Source: Lentzea waywayandensis
GTDB taxonomy: Bacteria > Actinomycetota > Actinomycetes > Mycobacteriales > Pseudonocardiaceae
NCBI RefSeq assembly: GCF_900115955.1
Contig: NZ_FOYL01000001.1
Location: 310,001-374,000, forward strand
Length of the DNA stretch: 64,000 nt
Direction: 5' to 3'
Position numbers and translations under genes: made by a program. The notes below the pieces were generated by a model that worked only from the letters and a program-made list of their open reading frames with translations, was not told the origin of the DNA and did no database searches. This document shows positions 1-9,237 of this stretch, piece by piece. The number at the start of each line of letters is the position of its first letter. Position 1 is the stretch's first letter.

Positions 1-381
1 GCCCACCAGCTCACCGACTCGCCGGTCGCGCAGCTGGAGTGGATCGAATGGGCGTTCCACACGTGGAGCGACCCGGAGATCGGGGTACCCCTCGACGCGT
101 TGCTGACCAACGTCTCGATCTTCTGGTTCACCCGGACCGCGGGCTCGTCGGCGCGCTACTACCAGGAGGGCGACGAGACGTGGGGCGAGCTGGAACCGCC
201 GTCGGCGACACCGACCTCGGTCGCGGTGTTCCCGCACGACGTGGGCGTGCCGATCCGGCGGATGGCCGAGCGCAACCACAGCATCGTGCGGTGGACGGAG
301 ATGGCGCGGGGCGGGCACTTCGCGGCGTTGGAGGTGCCGGAGCTGATGACCGCCGAACTGCGAGAGGCGTTTCTTTTGTGA
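1..381 (+). CDS. Epoxide hydrolase, C-terminal part (gene cut by window edge)
   Basis: The reading frame is open from base 1 to the stop at 379-381, giving the last 126 residues of a longer alpha/beta-hydrolase. The tail resembles the microsomal-type (EHN) epoxide hydrolases of actinobacteria. It shows the WFTRT stretch with following aromatic residues, and the terminal GGHFAALEVPEL segment, where the His is the family's catalytic base. The family opens epoxides to diols through an Asp nucleophile, which here lies outside the window. The SARP-type regulator starts 22 bases downstream on the same strand, so the two may be co-transcribed. The family call is firm; the substrate is unknown. Confidence 0.8.
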   Translation, partial: AHQLTDSPVAQLEWIEWAFHTWSDPEIGVPLDALLTNVSIFWFTRTAGSSARYYQEGDETWGELEPPSATPTSVAVFPHDVGVPIRRMAERNHSIVRWTEMARGGHFAALEVPELMTAELREAFLL

Positions 382-403
382 AGCCTCCGCTGGACCGACT
401 ACG

Positions 404-3019
404 GTGATCACCGTGCGGTTCACGGTCTTCGGCGGGGTGTCGGCACGAACAGGCGATCGCACGACCGAGTTCGGCCCGACCCGGCTGGGGGCCCTGCTCG
501 GCGTCCTGCTGGTCGACGCGGGCCGGGCGGTGAGCGCCGACGACCTCGTCGAGCGCGTCCTGGGTGACGCGCCACCACCCCGTGCCCGCGCGATGATGCA
601 GACGTGGCTGACCCGGCTGCGGCACTCGTTGCCCGGCCTGGTCGAACGCGACGGAGCCGGCTACCTGGTGCGGGTCGATCCGCTCGAGATCGACCTGCAC
701 CTGTTCCGGCACCTCGTGCGGACCGGCCGCACCACCGAGGCGCTCACCCTCGCCGGCAAGCCCCTGCTGTCCACACTGGACACACCGTGGGCCCGGCGGC
801 AACGCGCGGACTTCGCGGACGAGCTGCTCGCCGCCCGGCTCGACCACGTGGACGCGCGGCTGGCCCAGGGCGAGCACTCGACGCTGGTGCCCGAACTGCA
901 CGTCCTCGCGGCGGAACGGCCGCTGGACGAACGGATCGCGGCCCAGCTGATCGAGGCGTTGCACGGCAGCGGGCGCGCGGCGGAAGCGTTGCGGCACTTC
1001 GAGATCGTGCGTGCGCGGCTGGGCGCAGAGCTGGGCGCCGAACCGTCCCGGCACCTCGCCACCCTGCACCGGCGGCTCCAGGCCGCCTCGGCACCGCGGC
1101 AGCTTCCGGCCGCGCCCAAGCCGTTCACCGGCCGGGCGGTGGAGCTCGCGGAGCTCGACCGGGAACCGAACGGCGTCGTGGTGATCACCGGCACCGGCGG
1201 CGTCGGCAAGACCTCGCTCGCCGTGCACTGGGCGCACCGCGCGGCGGCCCGGTTCCCGGACGGCCAGCTCTACGTGAACCTGCACGGGTTCGGGCCGAGC
1301 GGCGCGGCGGTGAGTCCCGGTGACGCGCTGCTGCGGTTCCTCTCAGCGCTCGACGTGCCGCGCGCCAAGGTGCCGCACGACCTCGCCGGGCAGTCGGCGT
1401 TGCTGCGGGACGCGCTCGCGGACAAGCGGGTGCTCATGCTGCTGGACAACGCGACGGACGCCGACCAGATCGAGCCGTTGCTGCCGCGCACGCCGAACGC
1501 GCATGTGGTGATCACGAGCCGCACGACGCTGAAACCCGCGCACTCCCACGCGTTGCCGTTGGGACTGCTGCCGCCCGACGACGCCCGCGAGCTGCTGGCC
1601 GCCCGCATCGGGCAAGACCGCGCGCGGGCCGAGCCGGACGCGGTCGACACCGTGGTCCGCCGCTGCGCCCGCCTGCCGCTGGCGCTCGCGGTGGCCGGGG
1701 CGCGGGCGGCGACGCAGCCGGAGTTCCCGCTGGCGGCGCTGGCGGACGAGTTGGCCGATCTCGACGCGTTCGCCGACGACGATGACGTCACCGCCGACCT
1801 GCGTTCGGTGTTCTCCCACTCCTGCAAGGCTTTGACCCCTGCGGCGCTGCGGCTGTTCCGGTTGCTCGGGCTCATGCCGGGCTCGGACATCAGTCTCGCC
1901 GGCGCCGCCTCGCTCGCCGGGCTCGGCGAGCGGGAGACCGGGACGCTGCTCGCGGAACTGGCGAGGGCGAACCTGCTCGACCAACCCGAACCGGGCCGGT
2001 TCACCTGCCACGACCTGCTCCGCGACTACGCGGCCGAGCTCGCCCTCGCCGGCGAACGGGCCGAGGCGCTGCACCGGTTGCTCGACCACCTCGCGCTGAC
2101 GGGCGTCGAGGCGGGCGTCGTGTACACGCCCAGCCGCCACCGCCCGAAGACTCCGGAACCGGCGCCGGGCGTGGTGGTCCAGCGGTTCGGCACGCACGAG
2201 GACGCGCTGGCGTGGCTCATGGCCGAGCACCCGACGCTGATGGCGGCGATGCCGCACGGCACCGCGGCCCAGACGTGGCTCATGGGCTGGTCGCTCGCCG
2301 ACGCCCTGGACCGCCAGGCCCGCTACCGCGATCTGCTGACCTCGCAACAACTCGCGGTCGCCGCGGTCGCGCAGCTCGACGACGCCGACGGCCTGGGCCG
2401 CACGCTGATCAACCTCGGCCGCAGCCTGAGCCGCATGGGCCGGACAGAGGAGTCCACCGCCGCGCTGCACCAGGCGTTCGACGTCTACGAGGGCAACCCG
2501 GCGGGCCAGGCCGGGGTGCTGCTGAACATCGCGATGCTGACCCCGGACGACCGGATCGCCGAGGCGCTGGAGCACACCCGGCGCGGGCTCGCGTTGTTCG
2601 AGGAGTGCGGCGACGCCTACGGGCAGGCCAACGCGCTGACCGGGCTCGCGTGGGGCCACGGCAAACTCGGCGAGTACGCCGAGACCGTGCGGTACGCCGA
2701 GCGTGCGATGCGGATGTGGCGGGCGATGGACCACCTGATCGGCCAGGCCGAGGCGTGGGACAACCTGGGCACCGGCTACCTCGGGCTGGGCGAGCACGCG
2801 AAGGCCGCCGAGGCGTTCACCCGGTCCTGCGAGATGTTCCGGCTCGGTGGCGACCTGCCGCTCCAAGCCGGTGCGTACGAACAGCTCGGCGACACCCACG
2901 CGGCCGCGGGTGACGCCGAGCTGGCTCGAGAAGCCTGGCAGAAGACCGTGGAACTGCGCACGGAGGCCGGGCTTCCGACCGACCGCGTGCGCGCGAAACT
3001 ACAGGCCGAACGCGAGTAG
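404..3019 (+). CDS. AfsR/SARP-family regulator with NB-ARC and TPR domains
   Basis: This 871-residue protein has the full AfsR layout. Residues about 1-95 form an OmpR-type winged helix, and about 100-230 a BTAD domain. An NB-ARC STAND ATPase follows, with P-loop GTGGVGKTS near residue 263 and a Walker B strand VLMLLDNA near 345. TPR-like helical repeats run from about 640 to the end. Such proteins activate secondary-metabolite or nearby genes when a signal triggers ATP-dependent oligomerisation. The start is GTG; a second in-frame GTG lies three codons later. The 3' end overlaps the convergent beta-propeller gene by 21 bases. The target is unknown; the adjacent epoxide hydrolase or propeller genes are candidates. 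Confidence 0.9.
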   Translation: MITVRFTVFGGVSARTGDRTTEFGPTRLGALLGVLLVDAGRAVSADDLVERVLGDAPPPRARAMMQTWLTRLRHSLPGLVERDGAGYLVRVDPLEIDLHLFRHLVRTGRTTEALTLAGKPLLSTLDTPWARRQRADFADELLAARLDHVDARLAQGEHSTLVPELHVLAAERPLDERIAAQLIEALHGSGRAAEALRHFEIVRARLGAELGAEPSRHLATLHRRLQAASAPRQLPAAPKPFTGRAVELAELDREPNGVVVITGTGGVGKTSLAVHWAHRAAARFPDGQLYVNLHGFGPSGAAVSPGDALLRFLSALDVPRAKVPHDLAGQSALLRDALADKRVLMLLDNATDADQIEPLLPRTPNAHVVITSRTTLKPAHSHALPLGLLPPDDARELLAARIGQDRARAEPDAVDTVVRRCARLPLALAVAGARAATQPEFPLAALADELADLDAFADDDDVTADLRSVFSHSCKALTPAALRLFRLLGLMPGSDISLAGAASLAGLGERETGTLLAELARANLLDQPEPGRFTCHDLLRDYAAELALAGERAEALHRLLDHLALTGVEAGVVYTPSRHRPKTPEPAPGVVVQRFGTHEDALAWLMAEHPTLMAAMPHGTAAQTWLMGWSLADALDRQARYRDLLTSQQLAVAAVAQLDDADGLGRTLINLGRSLSRMGRTEESTAALHQAFDVYEGNPAGQAGVLLNIAMLTPDDRIAEALEHTRRGLALFEECGDAYGQANALTGLAWGHGKLGEYAETVRYAERAMRMWRAMDHLIGQAEAWDNLGTGYLGLGEHAKAAEAFTRSCEMFRLGGDLPLQAGAYEQLGDTHAAAGDAELAREAWQKTVELRTEAGLPTDRVRAKLQAERE

Positions 3020-4546
3020 CACGCTGCCGTGCGGGCTCGTGAACTCCGGGTAGTAGCCGGACTGCACGTAGACCATGCCGTCCGACACCACCGCGCCCGT
3101 GCCGGGACCGGACATCGTGCCGCCCCGCCCGGTCAGCCCGTTGACCCCGCGAACGTCCTGCACGGTGTCGTAGGACCAGATGATCCTGCCGGTCTTCGCT
3201 TCGTACGCGCGGAACTTGCCGTCGGCGGCACCGAGCCAGACCACGCCCGGCGTGCTGGACACCGGCAGGCCGTGCGCCCGCTCGCAGTTCGGCTGTCCCG
3301 CGGCCCCGCCCGTCGTGCAACCGTCCTCGGGCGCCGGGGTCTCCCACAGCACCTGGCCGGTACCGGGGTCGACCGCGAAGAGCTTGCCCGGGTCCGCGTA
3401 GTAGGTCGCGATGTAGAGCCGCTTGCCGTCGTAGCTCGATCCCCACTGGATGCCGGAGACGCCACCGCTGGGCAGCGGCACGCCGAGCTGGCGACGCCAC
3501 ACGACCTGCCCCGTCGAGGCGTCGAACACGTGGTAGACACCGGACTTCTGGCCAACACCGACTAGCTGCCTTCCGTTGACCACGAACAGGTTCGGCGTGG
3601 CGCCGATGTCGTAGTCGAGGTTGGTGCCGTCCTTGAGCCCCGGGCAGTAGCCCTCGGCGTCCGGGGTGTTGCACGCGTCGCGCCAGGTGTCGGCGTCGGT
3701 CACCTGGTTGGTCCACTTCACCGCGCCGGTGCGGGCGTTGAGCGCGAGCAGCGAGTCGAACTCGCCGCCCTTGCCGGTGTAGTTCTGGCCGGTGCCGACG
3801 TAGAGCGTGCCGGTCCTGCGGTCGATCACCGGCGAGCTCCACACCCCGGCGCCCGACGGCTCGAACCGCTTGGCGCCGTTGGGCCACGTGCCGACCTCGA
3901 CCGGTTCCGGCACCGTGTAGTGGCGCCAGACCAGCGCGCCGGTGTCGATGTCGTAGGCGTCGATGTGGCCGCGGAACGTGCAGCAGGCGTGCGTGATCGG
4001 CAGCGTGTTCTCGGCACTGGACGTGCCGACGTACAGCAGTCCGTTGTGGACGATCGGCGAGCTGGTGGTGGTCGAGGCGATGCCGTCGTCCATCTGCACC
4101 TGCCACCGCAGCCGGCCGGTGCGCTGGTCGAGCGCGTAGAGGCGGCTGGCGTTGTCACCGAAGAAGACCTTGCCTTCGGCGACCGTCGGTCCGTCGGAGT
4201 TGTACGCGTACCGGTCGGCCGGTGGGAGCGCGAACTCCCACTTCGCCCTGCCGGTGCGCGCGTCCCTGGCGTAGAACTTCCGGTCAGGGCCACCGAAGTA
4301 GACGGTGTCCCCCACGACCGCCGGCTGGCTGCGGACGCCGTTGAACTCGCTCTTCGGATAGGCGAGCGCCCACTTCAGCTTGAGCTTTCCGGCGTTGCCC
4401 GCGTGGAGCCGCCACTCCGCTGCGTTGTGCCGGGATCCGTTGAGGTCCTTCTGCCACCCCGCCCAGTCGCCGCTGGCGTGAGCCGTCGCGGGTGACGCGG
4501 TCAGCACTACTAGCGCCGTGGTGAGCAGCGCTGTGGTCTTGAGCAT
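2999..4546 (-). CDS. Secreted PQQ-type beta-propeller protein (polyvinyl-alcohol dehydrogenase-like)
   Basis: The 515-residue product begins with a Sec signal peptide (MLKTTALLTTALVV, cleavage after the ATAHA region). Repeated W-motif blades of the PQQ quinoprotein type follow (for example GVWSSPVIDRRTGTLYVGTGQNY). A vicinal Cys pair (HACCTFRG) recalls the vicinal disulfide at the PQQ site of quinoprotein alcohol dehydrogenases. Exported dehydrogenase activity on an alcohol is therefore likely but not shown. I chose the ATG at 4546 because a GGAAGGGGGAAA ribosome site precedes it; the open frame continues 17 codons further upstream. That ribosome site lies inside a perfect inverted repeat (separate entry). 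The 3' end overlaps the SARP gene by 21 bases. Confidence 0.8.
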   Translation of the reverse strand: MLKTTALLTTALVVLTASPATAHASGDWAGWQKDLNGSRHNAAEWRLHAGNAGKLKLKWALAYPKSEFNGVRSQPAVVGDTVYFGGPDRKFYARDARTGRAKWEFALPPADRYAYNSDGPTVAEGKVFFGDNASRLYALDQRTGRLRWQVQMDDGIASTTTSSPIVHNGLLYVGTSSAENTLPITHACCTFRGHIDAYDIDTGALVWRHYTVPEPVEVGTWPNGAKRFEPSGAGVWSSPVIDRRTGTLYVGTGQNYTGKGGEFDSLLALNARTGAVKWTNQVTDADTWRDACNTPDAEGYCPGLKDGTNLDYDIGATPNLFVVNGRQLVGVGQKSGVYHVFDASTGQVVWRRQLGVPLPSGGVSGIQWGSSYDGKRLYIATYYADPGKLFAVDPGTGQVLWETPAPEDGCTTGGAAGQPNCERAHGLPVSSTPGVVWLGAADGKFRAYEAKTGRIIWSYDTVQDVRGVNGLTGRGGTMSGPGTGAVVSDGMVYVQSGYYPEFTSPHGSVLLAFGL

Positions 4547-4548
4547 GA

Positions 4549-4595
4549 GTTTCCCCCTTCCACCAGCAACCTTGACAGCGGAGGAAGGGGGAAAC
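4549..4595 (-). terminator. 13-bp perfect inverted repeat between two hydrolase/propeller genes
   Basis: GTTTCCCCCTTCC (4549-4561) is repeated as its exact reverse complement at 4583-4595, with a 21-base loop. On the minus strand it follows the stop of the alpha/beta-hydrolase gene (4619) and ends three bases before the ATG of the propeller gene (4546). It could therefore end hydrolase transcription. Its 3' arm contains the propeller gene's ribosome site, so it could also act as an attenuator or translational switch. No T-run follows. Confidence 0.55.
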
Positions 4596-4618
4596 ACCCA
4601 AAGAACGTCTCGTGGAAA

Positions 4619-5650
4619 TTAGCCGATCGGTTGATGCGTCACGACGCCGATGCCCGGAAAACCCTTGCTGACCACCGGGTTCCGCCGGCCGTTCAGGTAC
4701 TGCTGGAAGAACGCCGGGATGTACGTGGTCGCGATCCCACGTTGCTGCTCAGGGGTCAGCGCGGTGGCCGGGCAGGTGCTGTCGTTGTCGTAGGACCATT
4801 CGGTGTTGAAGTAGTTGTGGTTGGCGTTCTTCGGCGTGACCTCGTGGATCGGGACGACGTTGCGGCCCTTGGCGTTGTCGATGTACGAACCACCGTCGAC
4901 CGCGCCGTCGCAGCTGCCGGTCATGACCGCGAACGGGATTTTCGTGATGCGGTAGTCCAGGTTCTCCGGTGCCTCCGGGTCCGGCGCGTAGTACTCGGCG
5001 GGCGCGAGCGGGAGCACGGCCTTGATCCTCACCCCGGCCGGCAGTTCACCGGCATGTTCGTCCGACGCCTGGTAGACCGCGCCACGGCCACCGCGCGAGT
5101 GCCCGAGCGTGCCGACGTTGGTGAGGTCGACGTGTCCGCGGAACCCAGGCAGCTTCAACGGACCCTTGCCGTCGTCGAGGTCGCGCCACAGCTCCAGGTG
5201 CCTGCTCATCACCGCCGCCCTGGCCACGTCCGCGATCTGGCCCATCTCGCCCGCGTTGACGCCGTTGACGCTCACCGACACGACCACGAAACCCTGCCGC
5301 GCCAACTCCTCGGCGAGATAGTCGTAGCCGCGGTAGCTCGGGAACGCGTCCCCTGCTGGACACGGCCACTTCCACTGGTCGCCGGCGCACGGCTTCCAAT
5401 AACCGTGCGCGAGCAGCACCAACGGGCGTTTGCCGACGAGCGTGCGCGGCGCGTGCACGACCGCGGTGAGCTCGAGATCGGCGACAGGTCCGTCCGGTTC
5501 GGTGTGAAAGCCGGGCACTTGAAAGGCCCGGTCACCGAGCGAGTACTCGACCTTTCTGATGCCGGAGCCGTGTTCGGGGGCCGCGGAGGAGGTCGGCGCG
5601 GCCAGCACCATCGCCATCACGACGGCGGCCGCGGCTTTTCCGATTGCCAT
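4619..5650 (-). CDS. Secreted alpha/beta-hydrolase (esterase-like)
   Basis: The 343-residue protein starts with a signal peptide (MAIGKAAAAVVMAMVLAAPTSSAA). It has an alpha/beta-hydrolase fold with an HG oxyanion motif (LLAHGYW) and a nucleophile elbow GHSRGG. Late in the chain it has an Asp in GSCDGAVDGGSY and a His in NANHNYFNTEW that can complete a Ser-Asp-His triad. Several Cys residues suggest disulfides outside the cell. It probably hydrolyses an ester; the substrate is unknown. A truncated paralogue (5696-6067) lies directly upstream on the same strand and shares the GATGAGATC stretch just before the start codon. Confidence 0.8.
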   Translation of the reverse strand: MAIGKAAAAVVMAMVLAAPTSSAAPEHGSGIRKVEYSLGDRAFQVPGFHTEPDGPVADLELTAVVHAPRTLVGKRPLVLLAHGYWKPCAGDQWKWPCPAGDAFPSYRGYDYLAEELARQGFVVVSVSVNGVNAGEMGQIADVARAAVMSRHLELWRDLDDGKGPLKLPGFRGHVDLTNVGTLGHSRGGRGAVYQASDEHAGELPAGVRIKAVLPLAPAEYYAPDPEAPENLDYRITKIPFAVMTGSCDGAVDGGSYIDNAKGRNVVPIHEVTPKNANHNYFNTEWSYDNDSTCPATALTPEQQRGIATTYIPAFFQQYLNGRRNPVVSKGFPGIGVVTHQPIG

Positions 5651-5695
5651 GCGCTGATCTCATCGGGAGTTTGTGGGGGTCCTGTGAGCGCGCTG

Positions 5696-6067
5696 TCACG
5701 GTTCTGCCACAGCGAGATGGCCGGCGAACCTGCCGAACCGCTCCGCCAGCGGTCCCGTACCCGCGACGACCCCGCGCCACAACTCCCGGTGCCGGTCCAG
5801 CGAGAACCGATCGTCCACCAGCACCACCACGAACCCCTGCCGCGCCAGTTCCTGCGCGTACACATCGGATCCGCGGAAGTGGAACACCATCGGCAGCATG
5901 CCGACGAGCGTGCGGGGCGCGTGCACCACACCGGTCAGCGAGCCGGCCTCGTAGCGCGTGGTCGTGGTCGCGGGCCGGTAGTCGTCCTGCGAGGGTGCGG
6001 CCGCCGTGCTCTGCGCCGTCAGCACGAGGGCGCACGCTACGGCCACAAGGACTCTGCCGAAAACCAT
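5696..6067 (-). pseudogene. Truncated paralogue of the downstream secreted alpha/beta-hydrolase
   Basis: The 123-residue frame has its own signal peptide and matches the first half of the neighbouring 343-residue hydrolase. Shared stretches include VVHAPRTLVG, ELARQGFVVV and the ELWR-GPL segment. It stops before the nucleophile elbow, so it has no catalytic Ser, Asp or His. Only about 45 bases separate its stop from the next gene, so no missing half remains. The start is taken at ATG 6067, where the preceding GATGAGATC matches the paralogue's leader; a GTG two codons earlier is possible. It is either a decaying duplicate or a secreted non-catalytic fragment. Confidence 0.6.
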
Positions 6068-6113
6068 GAGCACGATCTCATCGAGTCCGTGTGCACTGAA
6101 CGTCCGGACTATG

Positions 6114-6887
6114 TCACGGTTTTGCTACAGCACCCTCAACACCGTCGAGCAGCACTTTCAATCCGCCGCGAAAGTTTTCGACCGCATCGTTCTCCAGATA
6201 CGGCAGTTCCGGATCGATTGGCTCTCGATCGTTTTCCAGCAAGTGCAGCATCGGGAACTTCTTCTCCAGGTCAGGCTCGATCTCCAGCAGCACGGCGGAC
6301 CGCGCGTACCACCACTCCTCGTCGGCCTCCCCGGTCGCGCCACCCGCGGCACGGGCCTCCGCGACGGTCTGGGCAGCGCCGCGCACGAAGTAGTTGACGG
6401 CTCCGACGATGCCGCGCAGCTCCCGGCCGGGCAGTCCGGTCGCCACCAGGATCGCGGCCAGCGCCTCGATCACCGCGAACTCGTGCGGGCCGAGCACCGG
6501 ACGGGCCTGCGACACCTGCAACACCCACGGGTGGCGGCCGTAGAACTCCCACATGTCGTTCGCCCACCGCGTGACGGCGGCACGCCAGCCGTCGTCCAGC
6601 TCGTACGACGTGGGCAACTCGGCCATCGCACGGTCGTACATCAGGTCGACCAGCTCGTTCTTGCCCGGCACGTACGTGTAGAGCGCCATGGCGGTGCGCC
6701 CGAGCCGCTCCCCCACCGCGCGCATCGAGAACGCCATGCCGTGTTCGTCGGCGACCGCGATGGCCGCGTCGACGATCGCGTCCACGCTCAGCCCCGGCTT
6801 CGGACCGGAACGCTTCTCCGCGACCGACGCCCGCCAGAGCAGCTCGATGGAACGGCGCGGGTCGCCCTGACCTGCGTAGACGACCAC
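6114..6887 (-). CDS. TetR/AcrR-family repressor (TetR_C tetracycline-type)
   Basis: The 257-residue protein has a short basic N-terminal extension and a TetR helix-turn-helix (FSMRAVGERLGRTAMALYTYVPGKNELVD, about residues 53-82). The helical ligand-binding domain resembles the TetR_C family that controls drug-resistance genes. The GTG start at 6887 is preceded by AAGGAG at a good distance. It is transcribed away from the UvrA-like gene at 6979, and two operator-like dyads lie between them, one covering its own ribosome site. Autorepression and control of the UvrA-like/flavoreductase operon are inferred. Confidence 0.85.
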   Translation of the reverse strand: MVVYAGQGDPRRSIELLWRASVAEKRSGPKPGLSVDAIVDAAIAVADEHGMAFSMRAVGERLGRTAMALYTYVPGKNELVDLMYDRAMAELPTSYELDDGWRAAVTRWANDMWEFYGRHPWVLQVSQARPVLGPHEFAVIEALAAILVATGLPGRELRGIVGAVNYFVRGAAQTVAEARAAGGATGEADEEWWYARSAVLLEIEPDLEKKFPMLHLLENDREPIDPELPYLENDAVENFRGGLKVLLDGVEGAVAKP

Positions 6888-6897
6888 GGTTGCGACT

Positions 6898-6945
6898 CCT
6901 TACAACGTAAAGTAACCTTGCCGGTCGATACTTTACGCCATAAAG
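6898..6945. promoter_or_regulatory. Two tandem 15-bp TetR-type operator dyads
   Basis: CCTTACAACGTAAAG (6898-6912) and CTTTACGCCATAAAG (6931-6945) both fit CTTTAC-N3-GTAAAG with one mismatch each. Their centres are 33 bases apart, about three helical turns, so both would face the same side of the DNA. The segments CGTAAAGTA (6906-6914) and TACTTTACG (6929-6937) also pair as a perfect dyad. The first site overlaps the ribosome site of the tetR gene; the second lies 33 bases before the UvrA-like start. Confidence 0.7.
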
Positions 6946-6978
6946 AACAGTTTTGAATCAAACACGGGGGAAGCAGCC

Positions 6979-9237
6979 TTGAACGCTGTCGCAGACAGCC
7001 ATGACGTGATCCAGGTCCGCGGAGCCAGAGAGAACAACCTCGCGGACGTGTCGCTCGACGTCCCCAAGCGCCGCCTGACCGTCTTCACCGGCGTGTCCGG
7101 TTCCGGCAAGTCCTCGCTGGTATTCGGCACGATCGCGGCCGAGTCCCAGCGCATGATCAACGAGACCTACACCGCGTTCCTCCAGTCGTTCATGCCGTCG
7201 ATCGGCCGCCCGGACGTCGACGCGCTGCACAACCTGAGCGCGGCGATCATCGTCGACCAGGAACGCATGGGCGCGAACTCCCGCTCCACGGTCGGCACCG
7301 CCACCGACGCCCACACCATGCTCCGGATCGTGTTCAGCCGCCTCGGCGAGCCGTACGTCGGCACGTCCGGCGCGTTCAGCTTCAACCTGCCCGAAGGCAT
7401 GTGCCCGGCCTGCGAGGGCCTGGGCAAGGTCACGACCATCGACGTGGACGCCATCGTCGACCGGACGAAGTCCTTGAACGACGGCGCCATCGACGCCCCG
7501 AACTACGGCGTCGGCACCTGGTACTGGCAGGTCCTCGCGAACTCCGGCCTCTACCCCGCCGACCAGCCGATCTCGACGTTCACCGAGCAGCAGCTCGACG
7601 ACTTCCTCTACAAGCCGACGACGAAGCTGAACATCAACGGCACCAACGTCACCTACGACGGCCTGATCGCGAAGCTGCAGCGCACGATCCTCAGCAAAGA
7701 CCGCGAGTCCATGCAGCCGCACGTCCGCGCGTTCGTCGACAAGGCCGTCACCTTCGCGACCTGCAACGACTGCAAGGGTGCCCGGCTCAACGAGGCCGCG
7801 CTCAACTCGAAGATCCGCGGCGCGAACATCGCGGACTGCTGCGCGATGCAGATCAGCGACCTCGCGAAGTTCGCGCACGCCATCGACGACCCGTCAGTGG
7901 CACCGCTGCTCGCCACCCTGCGGGGCACGCTCGACTCGCTGGTCGAGATCGGCCTCGGCTACCTGTCGCTCGACCGCGAGTCCGGCACGCTCTCAGGCGG
8001 CGAGTCGCAGCGCGTGAAGATGGTGCGGCACCTGGGTTCCTCGCTCACCGACATCACCTACGTGTTCGACGAACCGACCGTCGGCCTGCACCCGCACGAC
8101 ATCCAGCGGATGAACAACCTCCTGCTCCGCCTGCGGGACAAGGGGAACACCGTGCTCGTCGTGGAGCACAAGCCGGAGACCATCGAGATCGCCGACCACG
8201 TCGTCGACCTCGGCCCCGGCGCGGGCGTCAACGGCGGCCACCTCTGCTACTCCGGCGACGTGGCGGGCCTGCGCGCGTCCGGCACGCTGACCGGCCGCCA
8301 CCTCGACCACCGGGCCAAGCTGCGGTCGGAGTTCCACTCCCCCAAGGGTTTCCTGACGATCAGCGGCGCCCGCACCAACAACCTCAAGGACGTCTCGGTC
8401 GACCTGCCGCTCGGCGTGCTGACCGTCGTCACCGGCGTCGCGGGCTCCGGCAAGTCGTCGCTCATCCACGGCTCGCTGCGCAAGGGCCCGGACGTCGTGA
8501 CGGTCGACCAGTCGCCGATCCGCGGCTCGCGCCGGTCCAACCCCGCCACCTACACCGGCCTGCTCGACTCGGTGCGCACCGCCTTCGCCAAGGCCAACGG
8601 CGTCAAGGCGGCGTTGTTCAGCGCGAACTCCGAAGGCGCGTGCGAGAAGTGCAAGGGCATCGGGCTCGTCTACACCGACCTCGCGATGATGGCTGGCGTC
8701 GCCACGGTCTGCGAGAAGTGCGAGGGCAAGCGGTTCACGCCCGAGGTGCTGCGCTACACGTTGCGGGGCAAGAACATCAGCGAGGTGCTCGGCATGTCCG
8801 TCGCCGACGCCCGCGACTTCTTCCCGTCCGGACAGGCCCACGCGGTGCTCAGCCGCCTGCACGACGTCGGCCTGTCGTACCTGTCGCTCGGCCAGCCGCT
8901 GACCACGCTGTCCGGCGGCGAACGGCAACGGCTGAAGCTCGCGATCCACATGGCGGAGAAGGCCTCCACGTACGTGCTGGACGAACCGACCTCCGGCCTG
9001 CACCTCGCGGACGTCGACCAGCTGCTCGGGCTGCTGGACCAGCTGATCGACGCCGGCAACACGGTGATCGTGATCGAGCACCACCTCGCCGTGATGGCGC
9101 ACGCCGACTGGATCGTCGACATGGGCCCCGGCGCGGGACACGACGGCGGCCAGGTCGTCTTCTCCGGCACCCCCGGCGAGCTCGTGTCCACTTCGGACAC
9201 CCTCACCGCCCGGCACCTGAGGGAGTATCTGTCGTGA
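6979..9237 (+). CDS. UvrA-like ABC-class ATPase (DrrC-type drug-resistance protein)
   Basis: The 752-residue protein has two ABC ATPase halves. Walker A motifs are GVSGSGKSS near residue 37 and GVAGSGKSS near 486. Signatures are LSGGESQR near 338 and LSGGERQR near 649. Zinc-finger Cys pairs are CPAC, CNDC and the CEKC pairs. It is about 200 residues shorter than housekeeping UvrA, matching the UvrA2/DrrC class that protects producers of DNA-binding drugs by displacing them from DNA. The TTG start has GGGGGAAG upstream. The stop overlaps the flavoreductase start (GTGA), so the two are translationally coupled. The resistance role is inferred from family and context. Confidence 0.9.
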   Translation: MNAVADSHDVIQVRGARENNLADVSLDVPKRRLTVFTGVSGSGKSSLVFGTIAAESQRMINETYTAFLQSFMPSIGRPDVDALHNLSAAIIVDQERMGANSRSTVGTATDAHTMLRIVFSRLGEPYVGTSGAFSFNLPEGMCPACEGLGKVTTIDVDAIVDRTKSLNDGAIDAPNYGVGTWYWQVLANSGLYPADQPISTFTEQQLDDFLYKPTTKLNINGTNVTYDGLIAKLQRTILSKDRESMQPHVRAFVDKAVTFATCNDCKGARLNEAALNSKIRGANIADCCAMQISDLAKFAHAIDDPSVAPLLATLRGTLDSLVEIGLGYLSLDRESGTLSGGESQRVKMVRHLGSSLTDITYVFDEPTVGLHPHDIQRMNNLLLRLRDKGNTVLVVEHKPETIEIADHVVDLGPGAGVNGGHLCYSGDVAGLRASGTLTGRHLDHRAKLRSEFHSPKGFLTISGARTNNLKDVSVDLPLGVLTVVTGVAGSGKSSLIHGSLRKGPDVVTVDQSPIRGSRRSNPATYTGLLDSVRTAFAKANGVKAALFSANSEGACEKCKGIGLVYTDLAMMAGVATVCEKCEGKRFTPEVLRYTLRGKNISEVLGMSVADARDFFPSGQAHAVLSRLHDVGLSYLSLGQPLTTLSGGERQRLKLAIHMAEKASTYVLDEPTSGLHLADVDQLLGLLDQLIDAGNTVIVIEHHLAVMAHADWIVDMGPGAGHDGGQVVFSGTPGELVSTSDTLTARHLREYLS

